The notes: generated from the letters alone by a model not told the origin. A stretch of 64,000 nucleotides of DNA from Cupriavidus malaysiensis (GCF_001854325.1 NZ_CP017754.1:806001-870000); one strand, 5' to 3'. Positions 1 to 9,412 are shown, counted from the stretch's first letter. Made by a program: numbers and translations.

Positions 1-1
1 G

Positions 2-736
2 CTGGCCGCCCTGATGGTGATCGCGCTGACCTGCGCGCTGGGCAACTGGCAGCTCAACCGTGCGCATGAGAAGCTGGCGCGCGCCGCGCGTCAGCAGGCC
101 CTGGCCGCAGCGACACCGCTCTTGCTGGGCCCGGTGCCGCTGGCAGCCTCTGCCGACCTGGCCGACCGGCGGGTGCGCGCGCGCGGCCGTTTCGACGCCG
201 CGCATACGGTGCTGCTGGACAACCGCCCGCATGGCAACGGCACCGATTCGCGCGCTGGCTTCCTGGTGCTGACGCCGCTGCGCATCGCCGCCGAGGGCGG
301 GACGGGGCAGGGTGCCAGCGTGCTGGTCCTGCGCGGCTGGCTGCCGCGTGATGCGCAGGACCGCAGCCGCATCGCGCCCTTTCCCACGCCGGCGGGCGAG
401 GTCGACATCGATGGCATGGCACTGGCTGCCGTGCCGAAGGTCTACAATCTGGGCTCCGCCAGCGAAGCCGGGCAGAAGATACGGCAGAACCTGGATCTCG
501 CGGCTTACGGGGCGGAGCTCGGCGTGACGCTCCAGCCACTGGTGCTGGAGCAGCGCAACGACACAGGAGACGGGCTGGCGCGCGACTGGGCGCCGGCCGA
601 TTCCGGCGCCGACCGCCACTACGGCTATGCCTTCCAGTGGTTCGGCCTGGCCGCATTGACCCTCGTACTGCTGCTGGCACTGGGCTGGCGGCGCTCCCGT
701 GCGACGGCGCCGGCACAAGCATCACGAATGAACTGA
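2..736 (+). CDS. SURF1 family cytochrome c oxidase assembly protein (5' end cut by window)
   Basis: SURF1-family protein, an inner-membrane factor that helps insert heme A into subunit I of aa3-type cytochrome c oxidase. The frame is open to the window edge, so the true start lies upstream; at least 244 codons are visible. Family features seen: the GNWQLNRAHEK stretch just after the first membrane segment, a central periplasmic domain with LDNRPHGNG and VLRGWLPRD, and a C-terminal YAFQWFGLAALTLVLLLALGW membrane helix followed by basic residues. It is the first of five genes in one direction for oxidase biogenesis; the next gene starts 7 nt after its stop, implying an operon. Confidence 0.88.
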   Translation: MAALMVIALTCALGNWQLNRAHEKLARAARQQALAAATPLLLGPVPLAASADLADRRVRARGRFDAAHTVLLDNRPHGNGTDSRAGFLVLTPLRIAAEGGTGQGASVLVLRGWLPRDAQDRSRIAPFPTPAGEVDIDGMALAAVPKVYNLGSASEAGQKIRQNLDLAAYGAELGVTLQPLVLEQRNDTGDGLARDWAPADSGADRHYGYAFQWFGLAALTLVLLLALGWRRSRATAPAQASRMN

Positions 737-743
737 GCGACAC

Positions 744-1418
744 ATGCCAACCCAAGATCCCATTTCCGCGCGCGCGGCCGAACTGGCCCAGGTCGCCTCC
801 GGCCGGGCATCCGGGCCGCGCATCGATGCGCGCACGCGCAGGGGGCGGCTGCAGATGCTGTTCCTGCTGCTGGTGTGCGCCTCGCCTGTGATCGCCTCCT
901 ACCTGACCTACTATGTGTTCCGGCCGGCCGGCGGCACCACCAACTATGGCACCTTGATCGATCCGCAGCGCCCGCTGCCGGCCGTGCAGGTGCGCGACGA
1001 GCGCGGCGAGGCGGTGCCGCTCGAGCGCTTCAAGGGCAAGTGGCTGCTGTTGAGCGTCGATGCCTCCGGCTGCGACGAGGCCTGCGCCAGGAAGCTGTTC
1101 ACGGCGCGCCAGCTGCGTGCCGGACAAGGCGAAGGGCGCGAGCGCATCGTGCCGGTGTGGCTTATCCTCGATAACGGTGCCGTCGACCCGCGCCTGTCCG
1201 CCGCTTACAACGAGCCCTATGCCGGCACCCGCTTCCTGCGCATCGATGCCGATACCGCGCGGCGCTGGCTGCCGGCCGAGGCGGGCGGGCGCATCGAGGA
1301 CACGCTGTTCCTGGTCGACCCGCTCGGCAACCTGATGATGCGCTTTCCCAAGGATCCCGACCCCAAGGGCGTCAACGGGGACCTCAAGAAACTGCTGAAG
1401 TACTCCCGTATCGGCTGA
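744..1418 (+). CDS. SCO/thioredoxin-fold-like membrane protein of the cytochrome oxidase cluster
   Basis: A 224-residue protein with a cytoplasmic N-terminus, one membrane helix at about residues 37-58 (LFLLLVCASPVIASYLTYYV) and a periplasmic domain resembling SCO/peroxiredoxin folds: FKGKWLLLSVDASGCDEACARKLF, with a C-x3-C pair in the place of the SCO copper motif, and LVDPLGNLMMRF near the end. Proteins of this type sit between SURF1 and ctaA in many betaproteobacteria. A role in oxidase assembly, perhaps thiol or copper handling, is inferred from position and fold; the exact function is not known to me. Confidence 0.75.
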   Translation: MPTQDPISARAAELAQVASGRASGPRIDARTRRGRLQMLFLLLVCASPVIASYLTYYVFRPAGGTTNYGTLIDPQRPLPAVQVRDERGEAVPLERFKGKWLLLSVDASGCDEACARKLFTARQLRAGQGEGRERIVPVWLILDNGAVDPRLSAAYNEPYAGTRFLRIDADTARRWLPAEAGGRIEDTLFLVDPLGNLMMRFPKDPDPKGVNGDLKKLLKYSRIG

Positions 1419-1455
1419 CCGGACCGATGCGCCTGCTGCAACCGATGTCTCACCC

Positions 1456-2559
1456 ATGCTGATCCAACTTGCCACCATCGGGGTCCTGATCGCCCTGATT
1501 CCCCTCACCTACGTGCTCGTCAAGGGCGATCGCAACAAGTACCGCAGGCTGGTCTGGATCACCGCTTTCCTGACGCTGGACCTGATCATGTTCGGCAGCT
1601 TCACCCGCCTGACCGATTCCGGCCTGGGCTGCCCCGATTGGCCGGGCTGCTACGGGCACTCGAATCCACATGCCGCGCTGGAGCCGATCCGCGCCGCGCA
1701 GACGGCTCTGCCGAGCGGACCTGTCACGCTGGCCAAAGCCTGGATCGAGATGGTCCACCGCTACTTCGCCATGGCGGTGGGCGTGCTGATCATCACGCTG
1801 GTGGTGCTGGCCTGGGTCAAGCGCCGTGAATTGCGCCAGTCACCCTGGTTCGCCAGCAGTGTGCTGTTGCTGGTGTGCGTGCAGGGCGCTTTCGGCGCCT
1901 TCACCGTGACGCAGAAGCTGCAGCCCATCATCGTCGTGACCCACCTGATGCTCGGCATGGGCCTGCTGGCCTCGCTGATCCGGCTCGGCTCGCGCAACGA
2001 TCCGCCGCATGGAGTGGGCGCGGGTGCGGGGCTGTTGCGCTGGCCGGCCCGCATCGCCTTGCTGCTGCTGGTCGTGCAGATCTTCCTGGGCGGCTGGGTA
2101 AGCACCAACTACGCGGTACTGGCCTGTACCGACTTCCCGCTGTGCAACGGCCAGTGGATCCCGCAGATGGATTTCCGCCATGGCTTCACTCTGTGGCGGC
2201 AGCTAGGCATGACCGCCGACGGCGACTACATCCCCCATGCGGCGCTGGTGGCCATCCATTGGGTACACCGCGGCTTTGCCTTCGTGGTGCTCGCCTTCCT
2301 CGCCTGGTTCGCCCTGCGTGCGCGCCGCGTGGCGGGACTGGAGCGGGCCGCCGGCTGGCTGCTGGCGGTGCTGGCCCTGCAACTGGCCACGGGCCTGTCC
2401 AATATCGTGCTCGACTGGCCACTGGTGGCCGCGGTGGCGCACAACGGTGGGGCGGCGGTGCTTCTGCTGCTTCTGGTCCGCCTCCATTACAATATAGGGC
2501 TTGCGACCCGGCCTGCCGGCGCCGCCACCCGCGCCACAACCGCTGCGCGCGCGACATGA
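1456..2559 (+). CDS. ctaA: Heme A synthase (COX15/CtaA family)
   Basis: Multi-pass membrane enzyme that oxidises the C8 methyl group of heme O to the formyl group of heme A, the cofactor of aa3 oxidase. 367 residues with about eight hydrophobic segments. Diagnostic stretches are [19 protein letters not shown] near the N-terminus, the EMVHRYFAM histidine segment, [11 protein letters not shown], and the second-half repeat [22 protein letters not shown] with [10 protein letters not shown]. The stop overlaps the ctaB start (ATGA at 2556-2559), so the two enzymes are translationally coupled. Confidence 0.93.
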   Translation: MLIQLATIGVLIALIPLTYVLVKGDRNKYRRLVWITAFLTLDLIMFGSFTRLTDSGLGCPDWPGCYGHSNPHAALEPIRAAQTALPSGPVTLAKAWIEMVHRYFAMAVGVLIITLVVLAWVKRRELRQSPWFASSVLLLVCVQGAFGAFTVTQKLQPIIVVTHLMLGMGLLASLIRLGSRNDPPHGVGAGAGLLRWPARIALLLLVVQIFLGGWVSTNYAVLACTDFPLCNGQWIPQMDFRHGFTLWRQLGMTADGDYIPHAALVAIHWVHRGFAFVVLAFLAWFALRARRVAGLERAAGWLLAVLALQLATGLSNIVLDWPLVAAVAHNGGAAVLLLLLVRLHYNIGLATRPAGAATRATTAARAT

Positions 2560-3491
2560 AGGACAAGACCCCTCCCGTGGCCACAGCTACCCAACCCCAC
2601 CCAATCAGCCGCTTGCGTCACATGACGCGCCAGTATGCGGCGCTTACCAAACCGCGCGTGACGCAACTGGCCGTCTTCTGCGCCGTCATCGGCATGTTCC
2701 TGGCCACGCCGGGCATGGTGCCCTGGCCGGTGCTGCTGGGCGGCGCCGCCGGTATCTGGCTGCTGGCGGGCGCCGCCTTCGCCATCAACTGCCTGGTCGA
2801 GCAGAAGATCGACGCGCTGATGCGGCGTACGGCCTGGCGCCCCTCGGCCACCGGCGAGATCGGCACGGCACAGACGCTGGCGTTCTCGGCGGTGCTGGGC
2901 GGGGCCGGCATGTGGCTGCTGCACGTCTTCACCAATGACCTGACCATGTGGCTGACGGTGGCCACCTTCGTCGGCTACGCGGTCATCTACACCATCCTGC
3001 TGAAGCCGGCCACGCCGCAGAACATCGTCATCGGCGGCCTGTCGGGCGCCATGCCGCCGGCCCTGGGCTGGGCCGCGGTAACCGGCACGGTGCCGGCCGA
3101 GGCATGGTTCCTGGTGCTGATCATCTTCACCTGGACGCCGCCGCATTTCTGGGCGCTGGCGCTGTACCGCCGCGCCGACTACGCCAAGTCCGGCCTGCCG
3201 ATGCTGCCGATCACGCATGGCGAGCGCTTCACCCTGCTCAATATCCTGCTGTACACACTGGTGATGATCGCCGCCACGCTGCTGCCGTTCATCTACGGCA
3301 TGAGCGGCCTGATCTACCTGGTGGCGGCGCTGGTGCTGGGTGGCGGCTTTCTGTCCTACTCCTGGCGGCTGTACCGCAACTACTCGGACGAACTGGCGCA
3401 GCGCACCTTCCGCTTCTCGATCCTCTACCTGTCACTGCTGTTCGCTGTGCTGCTGGTGGATCATTATTTCAAGTTCGTGCTGCCGCTCTGA
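2556..3491 (+). CDS. ctaB: Protoheme IX farnesyltransferase (heme O synthase)
   Basis: UbiA-superfamily membrane prenyltransferase that adds a farnesyl group to heme B to give heme O, the substrate of CtaA. 311 residues from the ATG at 2556, chosen because it overlaps the ctaA stop and gives the normal family length. Motifs: [13 protein letters not shown], the prenyl-diphosphate-binding region [13 protein letters not shown], and [24 protein letters not shown], typical of bacterial CyoE/CtaB. About eight or nine hydrophobic segments; ends at [10 protein letters not shown]. Works directly with the preceding gene. Confidence 0.93.
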   Translation: MKDKTPPVATATQPHPISRLRHMTRQYAALTKPRVTQLAVFCAVIGMFLATPGMVPWPVLLGGAAGIWLLAGAAFAINCLVEQKIDALMRRTAWRPSATGEIGTAQTLAFSAVLGGAGMWLLHVFTNDLTMWLTVATFVGYAVIYTILLKPATPQNIVIGGLSGAMPPALGWAAVTGTVPAEAWFLVLIIFTWTPPHFWALALYRRADYAKSGLPMLPITHGERFTLLNILLYTLVMIAATLLPFIYGMSGLIYLVAALVLGGGFLSYSWRLYRNYSDELAQRTFRFSILYLSLLFAVLLVDHYFKFVLPL

Positions 3492-3503
3492 GCCAGCACT
3501 GCC

Positions 3504-3530
3504 CCCGGCGCGACACTTTGTCGCGCCGGG
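3504..3530. other. Strong intergenic hairpin after ctaB
   Basis: A perfect 12-bp stem (arms 3504-3515 and 3519-3530) with a 3-nt loop lies 12 nt after the ctaB stop. There is no T-run after it, so it is not a canonical intrinsic terminator. It could stabilise the 3' end of the ctaA-ctaB message or attenuate transcription into the SCO gene. Confidence 0.6.
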
Positions 3531-3639
3531 ACGCGCCTGCATGCGGATGGGCGATACTCGCCAGTGTGATGAACCGAGCGGGAAGCGCATGGCCATGCGG
3601 ATGGCCTGCATCCGGCCCGCTCCCCCGACGAACCCTGCA

Positions 3640-4266
3640 ATGTCCAAGCCCCGCCCCTTCCCGTCTTTCTCCTGCTTCGGCCGCCTGCGGCAATATGCCG
3701 CAATGGCGCTGCTGGCTCTGATGCTGGCGGCTTGCGGGCAATCCGCTCCGAAGTTCCAAAACATCGACATCACGGGCGGCAGCGAATTCGGCAAGGATTT
3801 CAGCCTGGTCGATCATCACGGCAAGGTGCGCACGCTGGCTGACTTCAAGGGCAAGGCGGTCGTGATGTTCTTCGGCTACACGCATTGCCCCGACGTGTGC
3901 CCGACCACGCTGGCCGAACTGAAGGGCGTGATGGAAGCGCTGGGACCCGATGCCGACCGCGTGCAGGTGTTGTTCGTCACGGTCGATCCCGAGCGGGATA
4001 CCCAGCAGTTGCTGGCGCAATACGTGCCCGCTTTCGATTCGCGTTTCCTGGGCATGCGCCCGGCCGACGAGGCGGCGCTGCAGAAAGTCACCAAGGACTT
4101 CAAGGTCTACTACGCCAAGGTGCCCGGCACCTCGCCCGGCAACTATACGATGGACCATTCGGCGGGCAGCTACGTGTTCGATCCGCAGGGACGGCTGCGC
4201 CTGTTCATCCGCCACGGCCAGGGGCCCGAGCCGATCGCGCACGACCTGAAACTGCTGCTGTCCTGA
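3640..4266 (+). CDS. SCO1/SenC family copper chaperone lipoprotein
   Basis: Periplasmic membrane-anchored copper chaperone for the CuA site of cytochrome c oxidase. 208 residues from the ATG at 3640, the start that gives a lipoprotein signal: hydrophobic MALLALMLAAC with lipobox cysteine C32. The thioredoxin-like domain has the copper-binding C83-P-D-V-C87 motif and the third ligand H173 (MDHSAGSYVF), so all three SCO ligands are present. VTVDPERDT is also typical. Last gene of the oxidase-assembly set, converging on rpoH across a shared terminator. Confidence 0.9.
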   Translation: MSKPRPFPSFSCFGRLRQYAAMALLALMLAACGQSAPKFQNIDITGGSEFGKDFSLVDHHGKVRTLADFKGKAVVMFFGYTHCPDVCPTTLAELKGVMEALGPDADRVQVLFVTVDPERDTQQLLAQYVPAFDSRFLGMRPADEAALQKVTKDFKVYYAKVPGTSPGNYTMDHSAGSYVFDPQGRLRLFIRHGQGPEPIAHDLKLLLS

Positions 4267-4315
4267 TTGCGCCGCGCACTCGCGCAGGCAGGGGAAAACG
4301 CAGGCAGCGAAAAAG

Positions 4316-4346
4316 AAAGGGCCGGTTCACGGGGAACCGGCCCTTT
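4316..4346. terminator. Bidirectional terminator between the SCO gene and rpoH
   Basis: Perfect 13-bp stem (4316-4328 with 4334-4346) and a 5-nt loop. The stem begins with AAA and ends with TTT, inside A-rich (left) and T-ended (right) flanks. It lies between two convergent genes, so it can end transcripts from both sides. Confidence 0.85.
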
Positions 4347-4393
4347 GCCATTCCGCCCGGCGGACGCGCTGTGCGCGGCGCCGGCAAGGACGC

Positions 4394-5323
4394 TCAGGCG
4401 AAGGCCTGCAGCGCGCCCTTCATCTTTTTCATGGCCGCCGCCTCGATCTGGCGGATGCGCTCGGCGGAAACGCCGAACTCGTCGGCCAGTTCATGCAGCG
4501 TGGCGCCGCCCGAACCGTCGTCGTTGACGTGCAGCCAACGGGCCTCGATGATGCGGCGGCTACGCTGATCGAGCTTGCCGAGCGCCTCTTCCAGGCCTTC
4601 CACCTGCATACGGTCGCTGCGCTTGGCTTCGAGCACGCGGGTGGGTTCGTTGTGATTGTCGGCCAGATACGCGATCGGGGCGAATTCCTCTTCGCCGTCG
4701 TCGACCTGCCCTTCCAGCGCCAGGTCGCCGCCCGACAACCGGGTTTCCATCTCCATCACTTCCTCGGGCTTGACGTTGAGCTCGCGCGCAACGGCTTCGA
4801 CCTGCTCGGGCGTGAAGGTGTTGTGGGTTTCCTGCTTGTGGCTGCGCAGGTTGAAGAACAGCTTGCGCTGGGCCTTGGTGGTGGCCACCTTGACCATGCG
4901 CCAGTTCTTCAGCACGTACTCGTGGATCTCGGCCTTGATCCAGTGGATGGCGTACGAAACCAGGCGCACGCCCTGGTCGGGATCGAAGCGCTTGACGGCC
5001 TTCATCAGGCCGATATTGCCTTCCTGGATCAGGTCGGCGTGGGGCAGGCCGTAGCCCAGGTACTGGCGTGCCACGGATACGACCAGGCGCAGGTGGGACA
5101 TCACCAGCCGGCGTGCCGCATCGACGGAATCATGGTCGCGCAACTCGCGCGCGAGACGCTGCTCCTCTTCGACGGAGAGCATCGGGACGCGGTGGACCGC
5201 CTGGATGTAGCTGTCGAGGTTGCCCAGGTTGCCGGGCATGGCCAGCGCAAGGCTGGCGCCGCGCTGCGGCATCGCGGGCAGGGTGGTGGATTGGATCGAA
5301 TCGGCAGACAGGACTGCGTTCAC
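4394..5323 (-). CDS. rpoH: RNA polymerase heat-shock sigma factor (sigma-32)
   Basis: Alternative sigma factor that directs RNA polymerase to heat-shock promoters. 309 residues, usual length. Region 1.2/2.1 begins at YIQAVHRVPMLSVEEEQRLA; region 2 contains DLIQEGNIGLMKAVKRFDP and VSYAIHWIKAEIHEYVL; the RpoH box resembles KAQRKLFFNLRS; region 4 ends with the helix-turn-helix LHELADEFGVSAERIRQIEAAAMKKM. A good ribosome site (AAGGAG) precedes the ATG at 5323. A CIRCE-like operator 83-109 nt upstream suggests HrcA repression. Confidence 0.95.
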   Translation of the reverse strand: MNAVLSADSIQSTTLPAMPQRGASLALAMPGNLGNLDSYIQAVHRVPMLSVEEEQRLARELRDHDSVDAARRLVMSHLRLVVSVARQYLGYGLPHADLIQEGNIGLMKAVKRFDPDQGVRLVSYAIHWIKAEIHEYVLKNWRMVKVATTKAQRKLFFNLRSHKQETHNTFTPEQVEAVARELNVKPEEVMEMETRLSGGDLALEGQVDDGEEEFAPIAYLADNHNEPTRVLEAKRSDRMQVEGLEEALGKLDQRSRRIIEARWLHVNDDGSGGATLHELADEFGVSAERIRQIEAAAMKKMKGALQAFA

Positions 5324-5405
5324 TCATTGGCTCCTTTTGCGTCCGGCCGGCGGGTTGCCGGGGGTGCTGTTTCCCTCGGGGAAACGCACTGCATTGCAAC
5401 ACATA

Positions 5406-5432
5406 TTAGCACTCAAGCCGGTTGACTGCTAA
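5406..5432 (-). promoter_or_regulatory. CIRCE-like HrcA operator upstream of rpoH
   Basis: Left arm TTAGCACTC (5406-5414), 9-nt spacer, right arm GACTGCTAA (5424-5432). The CIRCE consensus is TTAGCACTC-N9-GAGTGCTAA, so 17 of 18 arm bases match with the exact spacing. It lies in the 360-nt gap 5324-5683 between the divergent rpoH and pirin genes, closer to rpoH. The rest of that gap holds a possible pirin -10 hexamer (TACACT near 5620) and no other feature I can name. Confidence 0.8.
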
Positions 5433-5683
5433 TTCGACTGGCAATGTGGTCAATAGTTCCAGGCGATTGCTATTTCAGAATGGATAGCATGCATTTGTAT
5501 GGCGCATAACGCACTTCCCGGCGCGAGGGCCCGCTCGCGCCTAGCATTAGAGATGCGGATCGCCGCCTGGTTCTGCCCTTTCGGCCAATAGAGTGGGAGC
5601 GGCGGGCGGGAGCGGCGTTTACACTGCGGATGCGCCACTTCGCCGATGCCGTCTCCACGGTACATTCATTCCCAGGAGGATCT

Positions 5684-6562
5684 ATGTCTGTCATCGAACA
5701 CCTGCTCAATCCCCATGTCCGGGACCTGGGCGATTTCACCGTGCGCCGCGTCCTGCCCGCGGCGGCCGCGCAGACGGTGGGGCCCTTCATCTTCCTCGAC
5801 CATATGGGCCCGGTGGCGATGCCGCCCGGCAAGGGGGCGGACGTCCGTCCGCATCCGCACATCGGCCTGGCCACGGTGACCTACCTGTTCGAGGGCGAAT
5901 TCCTCCATCGTGACAGCCTGGGCAACGAGCAGGTGATCCGCCCCGGCGACGTCAACTGGATGACCGCCGGCCGCGGCATCGCGCATTCGGAGCGCTCGCC
6001 GCAATCCGAGCGGCCGGCCGGACCGCACCTGCACGGCATCCAGACCTGGGTGGCACTGCCGAAGGCCTACGAGGACGTGGAGCCCTCGTTCCACCACTTC
6101 GGCGCCGCCAGCCTGCCGCGGCTGGAGTTGCCCGGAGTGCGCCTGACGGTGATCGCCGGCGATGCCTTCGGCCAGGAGTCGCCGGTGCGTGTCTTCAGCC
6201 GTACGCTCTACGTTGCCCTGGAGATGGAGGCGGGCGCCACGCTGGTGATTCCTCCCGAGCATGTGGAGCGTGGTGTCTATGTCGTCGAAGGCGGCATCGC
6301 CGTCGATGGCGAGGCCATTCCGGCCGAGCACCTGGCGACGCTGGTGCAGGGGGAGACGGTGACACTGAGTGCCACGACGCGGGCGCGCGTGATGCTGCTC
6401 GGCGGCGAGCCGCTGGACGGCCGCCGCTTCATCTACTGGAACTTCGTGGCCAGCAGCAAGGAGGCCATCGAGGCGGCGGCGCAGCGTTGGGAAGACAATC
6501 TCTTTCCGCAAGTGCCAGGCGAGACCGAACGCATCCCGCTGCCGCCGCGCCGCCCGTCCTGA
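5684..6562 (+). CDS. Pirin family protein
   Basis: Bicupin protein of the pirin family; some members have quercetin 2,3-dioxygenase activity, others bind regulators. 292 residues from the ATG at 5684, chosen because a strong AGGAGGA site ends 3 nt before it. The N-terminal cupin has metal-ligand signatures RPHPHIGLATVTYLFEGEF and GDVNWMTAGRGIAHSE (histidines and glutamate conserved). The second cupin domain is GATLVIPPEHVERGVYVVEGGI. Stand-alone gene between divergent rpoH and convergent ybiB. Physiological substrate unknown. Confidence 0.88.
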   Translation: MSVIEHLLNPHVRDLGDFTVRRVLPAAAAQTVGPFIFLDHMGPVAMPPGKGADVRPHPHIGLATVTYLFEGEFLHRDSLGNEQVIRPGDVNWMTAGRGIAHSERSPQSERPAGPHLHGIQTWVALPKAYEDVEPSFHHFGAASLPRLELPGVRLTVIAGDAFGQESPVRVFSRTLYVALEMEAGATLVIPPEHVERGVYVVEGGIAVDGEAIPAEHLATLVQGETVTLSATTRARVMLLGGEPLDGRRFIYWNFVASSKEAIEAAAQRWEDNLFPQVPGETERIPLPPRRPS

Positions 6563-6614
6563 CGGGCAGGGCGGCAGCCTTGGCCGGCGTCGCCGCCTGG
6601 AGGAGGGCGCAGCC

Positions 6615-7625
6615 CTAGACCGGGCTGGCCCAATTCACCTGCGCGCCATCGCGCAGGCAGGCGCGGATGGCCTCGACCTGGGCCGCGATGGGCGCCGGCA
6701 CGGCTAGCTTGCCTTCCAGCACCGCGCGGATCCAGGCCACGGTCTGCTCGACGCTGGTGCCAGCCGGCAGGTCCGGCACGTCGGCAATGGAACCGGAGGC
6801 CGGCTCGACCAGCGTGCGCTGGTGCCCGTCGTGCAGCCAGTCGATGCGCCCGCCGCGGCGGGCATCGGCCACCACTTCGCCTTCGGTGCCGCGCGCCAGC
6901 AATACGTTGGCCGGCTCGTGCGAAAAGAAGTCGGTCAGCGTCTCGCGGTATTCCGGATGTGTGTAGCTGTACAGGCGCAGGGCTTCGGCCGGGCTGTGGC
7001 CACCCACCGGCTGCAGCAGCTTGACCACGGTGTGGGCCGAGTTGCGCAGGCCGACGATGTCGCGCTTGTCGAGCAGGCGGCTCAGTGCCGGCGACAGGAC
7101 GTCGATCGGCAGCACCGCCAGCGGCAGCCCGCCGCCGCTGCCGCGCAGCCGTGTCGCGGCTTCGGCAGTGCTGGAGCACAGCGGCTCGCCCAGTGCCTCG
7201 AACAGTGCCAGGCTGGTCAGGCGTCCGGCGAAGTGCCGGATGCCGTGCACCAGGACCGGGGTGCCGGCGCGTGCCAGCAGCATGGCCAGCAGCGGTACCA
7301 GGTTGGGCTGCTTGCGGGCGCCGTTGTAGCTCGGGATCACTACCACCGGTCCATCCGGCCGCGCCGGCAGCGGCGCGCAGTGCGCATGGGCGGCCTCTAG
7401 CATGCCGCCCAGCTCGTGTGGCGCTTCGCCCTTGATGCGGTAGGCCATCAGGATGGCGCCCAGTTCGATGTCGGAGACGCGCCCGGCGAGCATGGCGTCG
7501 AACAGCGTGCGCACGTCATCGCGCGGCAGGGCCCGCGCGCCCTGCGCGCCGCGCCCGATTTCCTTGATGTATTTCGCCGCTGGAAAGGGCGTGGCGTGGC
7601 TTGTGGTGGTGGCGGGCTGGGTCAT
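6615..7625 (-). CDS. ybiB: YbiB/TrpD2-like DNA-binding protein (anthranilate phosphoribosyltransferase fold)
   Basis: 336 residues from the ATG at 7625 (MTQPATTT). The fold is that of glycosyltransferase family 3: an N-terminal helical domain (AKYIKEIGRGAQGARALPRDDVRTLFDAML) and a C-terminal alpha/beta domain with IPSYNGARKQPNLVPLLAMLLA, where the phosphoribosyl-binding loop of true TrpD is altered. Such YbiB/TrpD2 proteins bind nucleic acids rather than make tryptophan precursors; in E. coli the gene is part of the LexA response. No other trp gene is near, which fits that reading. The open frame extends 58 codons further upstream without family similarity. Confidence 0.82.
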   Translation of the reverse strand: MTQPATTTSHATPFPAAKYIKEIGRGAQGARALPRDDVRTLFDAMLAGRVSDIELGAILMAYRIKGEAPHELGGMLEAAHAHCAPLPARPDGPVVVIPSYNGARKQPNLVPLLAMLLARAGTPVLVHGIRHFAGRLTSLALFEALGEPLCSSTAEAATRLRGSGGGLPLAVLPIDVLSPALSRLLDKRDIVGLRNSAHTVVKLLQPVGGHSPAEALRLYSYTHPEYRETLTDFFSHEPANVLLARGTEGEVVADARRGGRIDWLHDGHQRTLVEPASGSIADVPDLPAGTSVEQTVAWIRAVLEGKLAVPAPIAAQVEAIRACLRDGAQVNWASPV

Positions 7626-7969
7626 GATGCGGCGCTCGTGGGGATGCGCTTCATGATAGCGCAGCGCAACTGCGGCGCCGCATGCCGGACAGCACCCGGT
7701 GCTTTCGCGCGGTATGGGATTGTGCTGCGCGTGGCAGCGCGTGCCGGTGAGCCTGTCGAGCTTCACGCCGTGCCGAAGGCGTTCGGCGCGGTCCAGCATG
7801 GCTCGGCATTGTCTGGTAATGCCTTACGTATTTTCCCGTACTCATCATACGTCTGCCTGGGCCGGTGGGTCGCGCGGGTGTATGCTGTGGCCCTGCCGCG
7901 CGGCGGGTTTGCGAGACGCCGGTACCGGTGCCGGCGCGCCGCAGGCACAGAACAAGATTGGAGAGATGT
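7626..7969. other. Intergenic region between divergent ybiB and fumarylpyruvate hydrolase genes
   Basis: 344 nt without a convincing gene. An AT-richer patch at about 7810-7855, with several ACGTA/CGTAC-like words, is the most likely place for the promoter of the rightward two-gene operon. I see no clear operator. Confidence 0.4.
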
Positions 7970-8671
7970 ATGACCGAATTCGTATTCGCCCCGCCGGCCC
8001 CGGTGGGTGTGCCCGTGCGCGGAAGCAGCGCCAGCTTTCCCGTGCGCCGCGTGTACTGCGTGGGCCGCAACTATGCTGCGCACGCGCGCGAAATGGGCTC
8101 GGATCCCGACCGCGAGCCGCCGTTCTTTTTCTGCAAGCCGTCGGATGCGGTCAGCTATGTGCCGGATGGTGTGCAGGGTGAGTTTCCCTATCCGCCGGGC
8201 ACCTCCAACTGCCACTTCGAGATCGAGCTGGTAGTGGCGATCGGCAAGGGCGGCAAGGACATCGCGGTGGAGGATGCCGCGGCCCATGTGTTCGGCTATG
8301 CCGTCGGCCTGGACATGACCCGGCGCGACCTGCAGAACGAATCGAAGAAGACCGGCCGCCCCTGGGAGACCGGCAAGGCATTCGACCGCTCGGCCCCGAT
8401 CGGCCCGATCGTGCCGGTATCGGCGATCGGCCATCCGCACAAGGGGGCCGTGACGCTGAGCGTGGACGGCGCCGAGAAGCAGCGCGGCGACCTCTCCGAC
8501 CTGATCTGGTCGGTGCCCGAGATGGTGGCCTACCTGTCGCGCCTGTTCGAGCTGCAGCCGGGCGACCTGATCTTCAGCGGCACGCCGGAGGGCGTCGGCG
8601 CGGTGGTGAAGGGCGACGTCATGCAGGGCCACGTGGAAGGCGTGGGCGACCTCGTCGTCAAGGTGGTCTGA
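7970..8671 (+). CDS. Fumarylacetoacetate hydrolase family protein, probable fumarylpyruvate hydrolase
   Basis: 233-residue FAH-fold hydrolase from the ATG at 7970 (MTEFVFAPP). Motifs: [24 protein letters not shown], the metal site [11 protein letters not shown] with [14 protein letters not shown], and [15 protein letters not shown]. The length and its partner, a zeta-class GST 3 nt downstream, match the nagK-nagL arrangement of gentisate degradation, where maleylpyruvate is isomerised and then hydrolysed to fumarate and pyruvate. No gentisate dioxygenase is in the window, so acylpyruvase or fumarylacetoacetase roles cannot be excluded. Confidence 0.85.
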   Translation: MTEFVFAPPAPVGVPVRGSSASFPVRRVYCVGRNYAAHAREMGSDPDREPPFFFCKPSDAVSYVPDGVQGEFPYPPGTSNCHFEIELVVAIGKGGKDIAVEDAAAHVFGYAVGLDMTRRDLQNESKKTGRPWETGKAFDRSAPIGPIVPVSAIGHPHKGAVTLSVDGAEKQRGDLSDLIWSVPEMVAYLSRLFELQPGDLIFSGTPEGVGAVVKGDVMQGHVEGVGDLVVKVV

Positions 8672-8674
8672 GCC

Positions 8675-9322
8675 ATGCTGCAGCTGTACAGCTACTTCCG
8701 CAGTTCGGCCTCGTTCCGCGTACGCATCGCGCTGCAACTCAAGGGCCTGCCCTATGACTACGTGCCGGTGCACCTGCTCAAGGACGGCGGCCAGCAGCTC
8801 AAGCCGGAATACCGCGCGCTGAATGCCGATGCGCTGGTGCCGACGCTGGTCGACGGCGACCATGCGCTGACCCAGTCGCTGGCCATCGTCGAATATCTCG
8901 ACGAGCTGCATCCGCAGCCGCTGCTGCTGCCGGGCGACGCGCTCGAGCGTGCCTACGTGCGCGCGCTGGCGCTGGAGATCGCCTGCGACATCCATCCGCT
9001 CAACAACCTGCGCGTGCTGAAATACCTGAAGCACACGCTGGGTGTGTCGGAGGAGGCCAAGGACGGCTGGTACCGGCACTGGATCGAGCAGGGTTTCGCC
9101 GCGCTGGAGATCGCCCTGGCGCGCAGCGGCCGCGTCGGGCGCTTCTGCCTGGGCGACACGCCTACGCTGGCCGATGTCTGCCTGGCCCCGCAGGTCTTCA
9201 ACGCCCAGCGCTTCAACGTCGACCTGGCGCCGTTCCCGACCGTCGCACGGATCCACGAGGCGTGCATGGCGTTGCCGGCGTTCCAGAACGCCGCGCCCAA
9301 GGCCCAGCCCGACGCGGAGTAG
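8675..9322 (+). CDS. maiA: Maleylacetoacetate/maleylpyruvate isomerase (zeta-class GST)
   Basis: 215 residues. The N-terminal thioredoxin-like domain carries the zeta-class glutathione motif as YFRSSASFRVRIALQLKGL, followed by ALVPTLVDGDHALTQSLAIVEYLDE. The C-terminal helical domain has LGDTPTLADVCLAPQVFNAQRF. It catalyses glutathione-dependent cis-trans isomerisation of a ring-cleavage product. The start lies 3 nt after the FAH-family stop, so the two act in sequence. Sequence alone does not separate maleylacetoacetate from maleylpyruvate specificity. Confidence 0.88.
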   Translation: MLQLYSYFRSSASFRVRIALQLKGLPYDYVPVHLLKDGGQQLKPEYRALNADALVPTLVDGDHALTQSLAIVEYLDELHPQPLLLPGDALERAYVRALALEIACDIHPLNNLRVLKYLKHTLGVSEEAKDGWYRHWIEQGFAALEIALARSGRVGRFCLGDTPTLADVCLAPQVFNAQRFNVDLAPFPTVARIHEACMALPAFQNAAPKAQPDAE

Positions 9323-9378
9323 GCGGAGCGGGCGCAGCAGGTGGGGCGACCGGCAGGTGCGGCACCTGACGGAAGTCC

Positions 9379-9412
9379 GATAAAAAACCCGGCAGCTGCC
9401 GGGTTTTTTATC
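9379..9412. terminator. Bidirectional terminator between maiA and ftsY
   Basis: Perfect palindrome 34 bp long. GC-rich arms (CCCGGCAG/CTGCCGGG) are flanked by six A on the left and six T on the right, so it works as an intrinsic terminator for both convergent genes. Confidence 0.92.
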
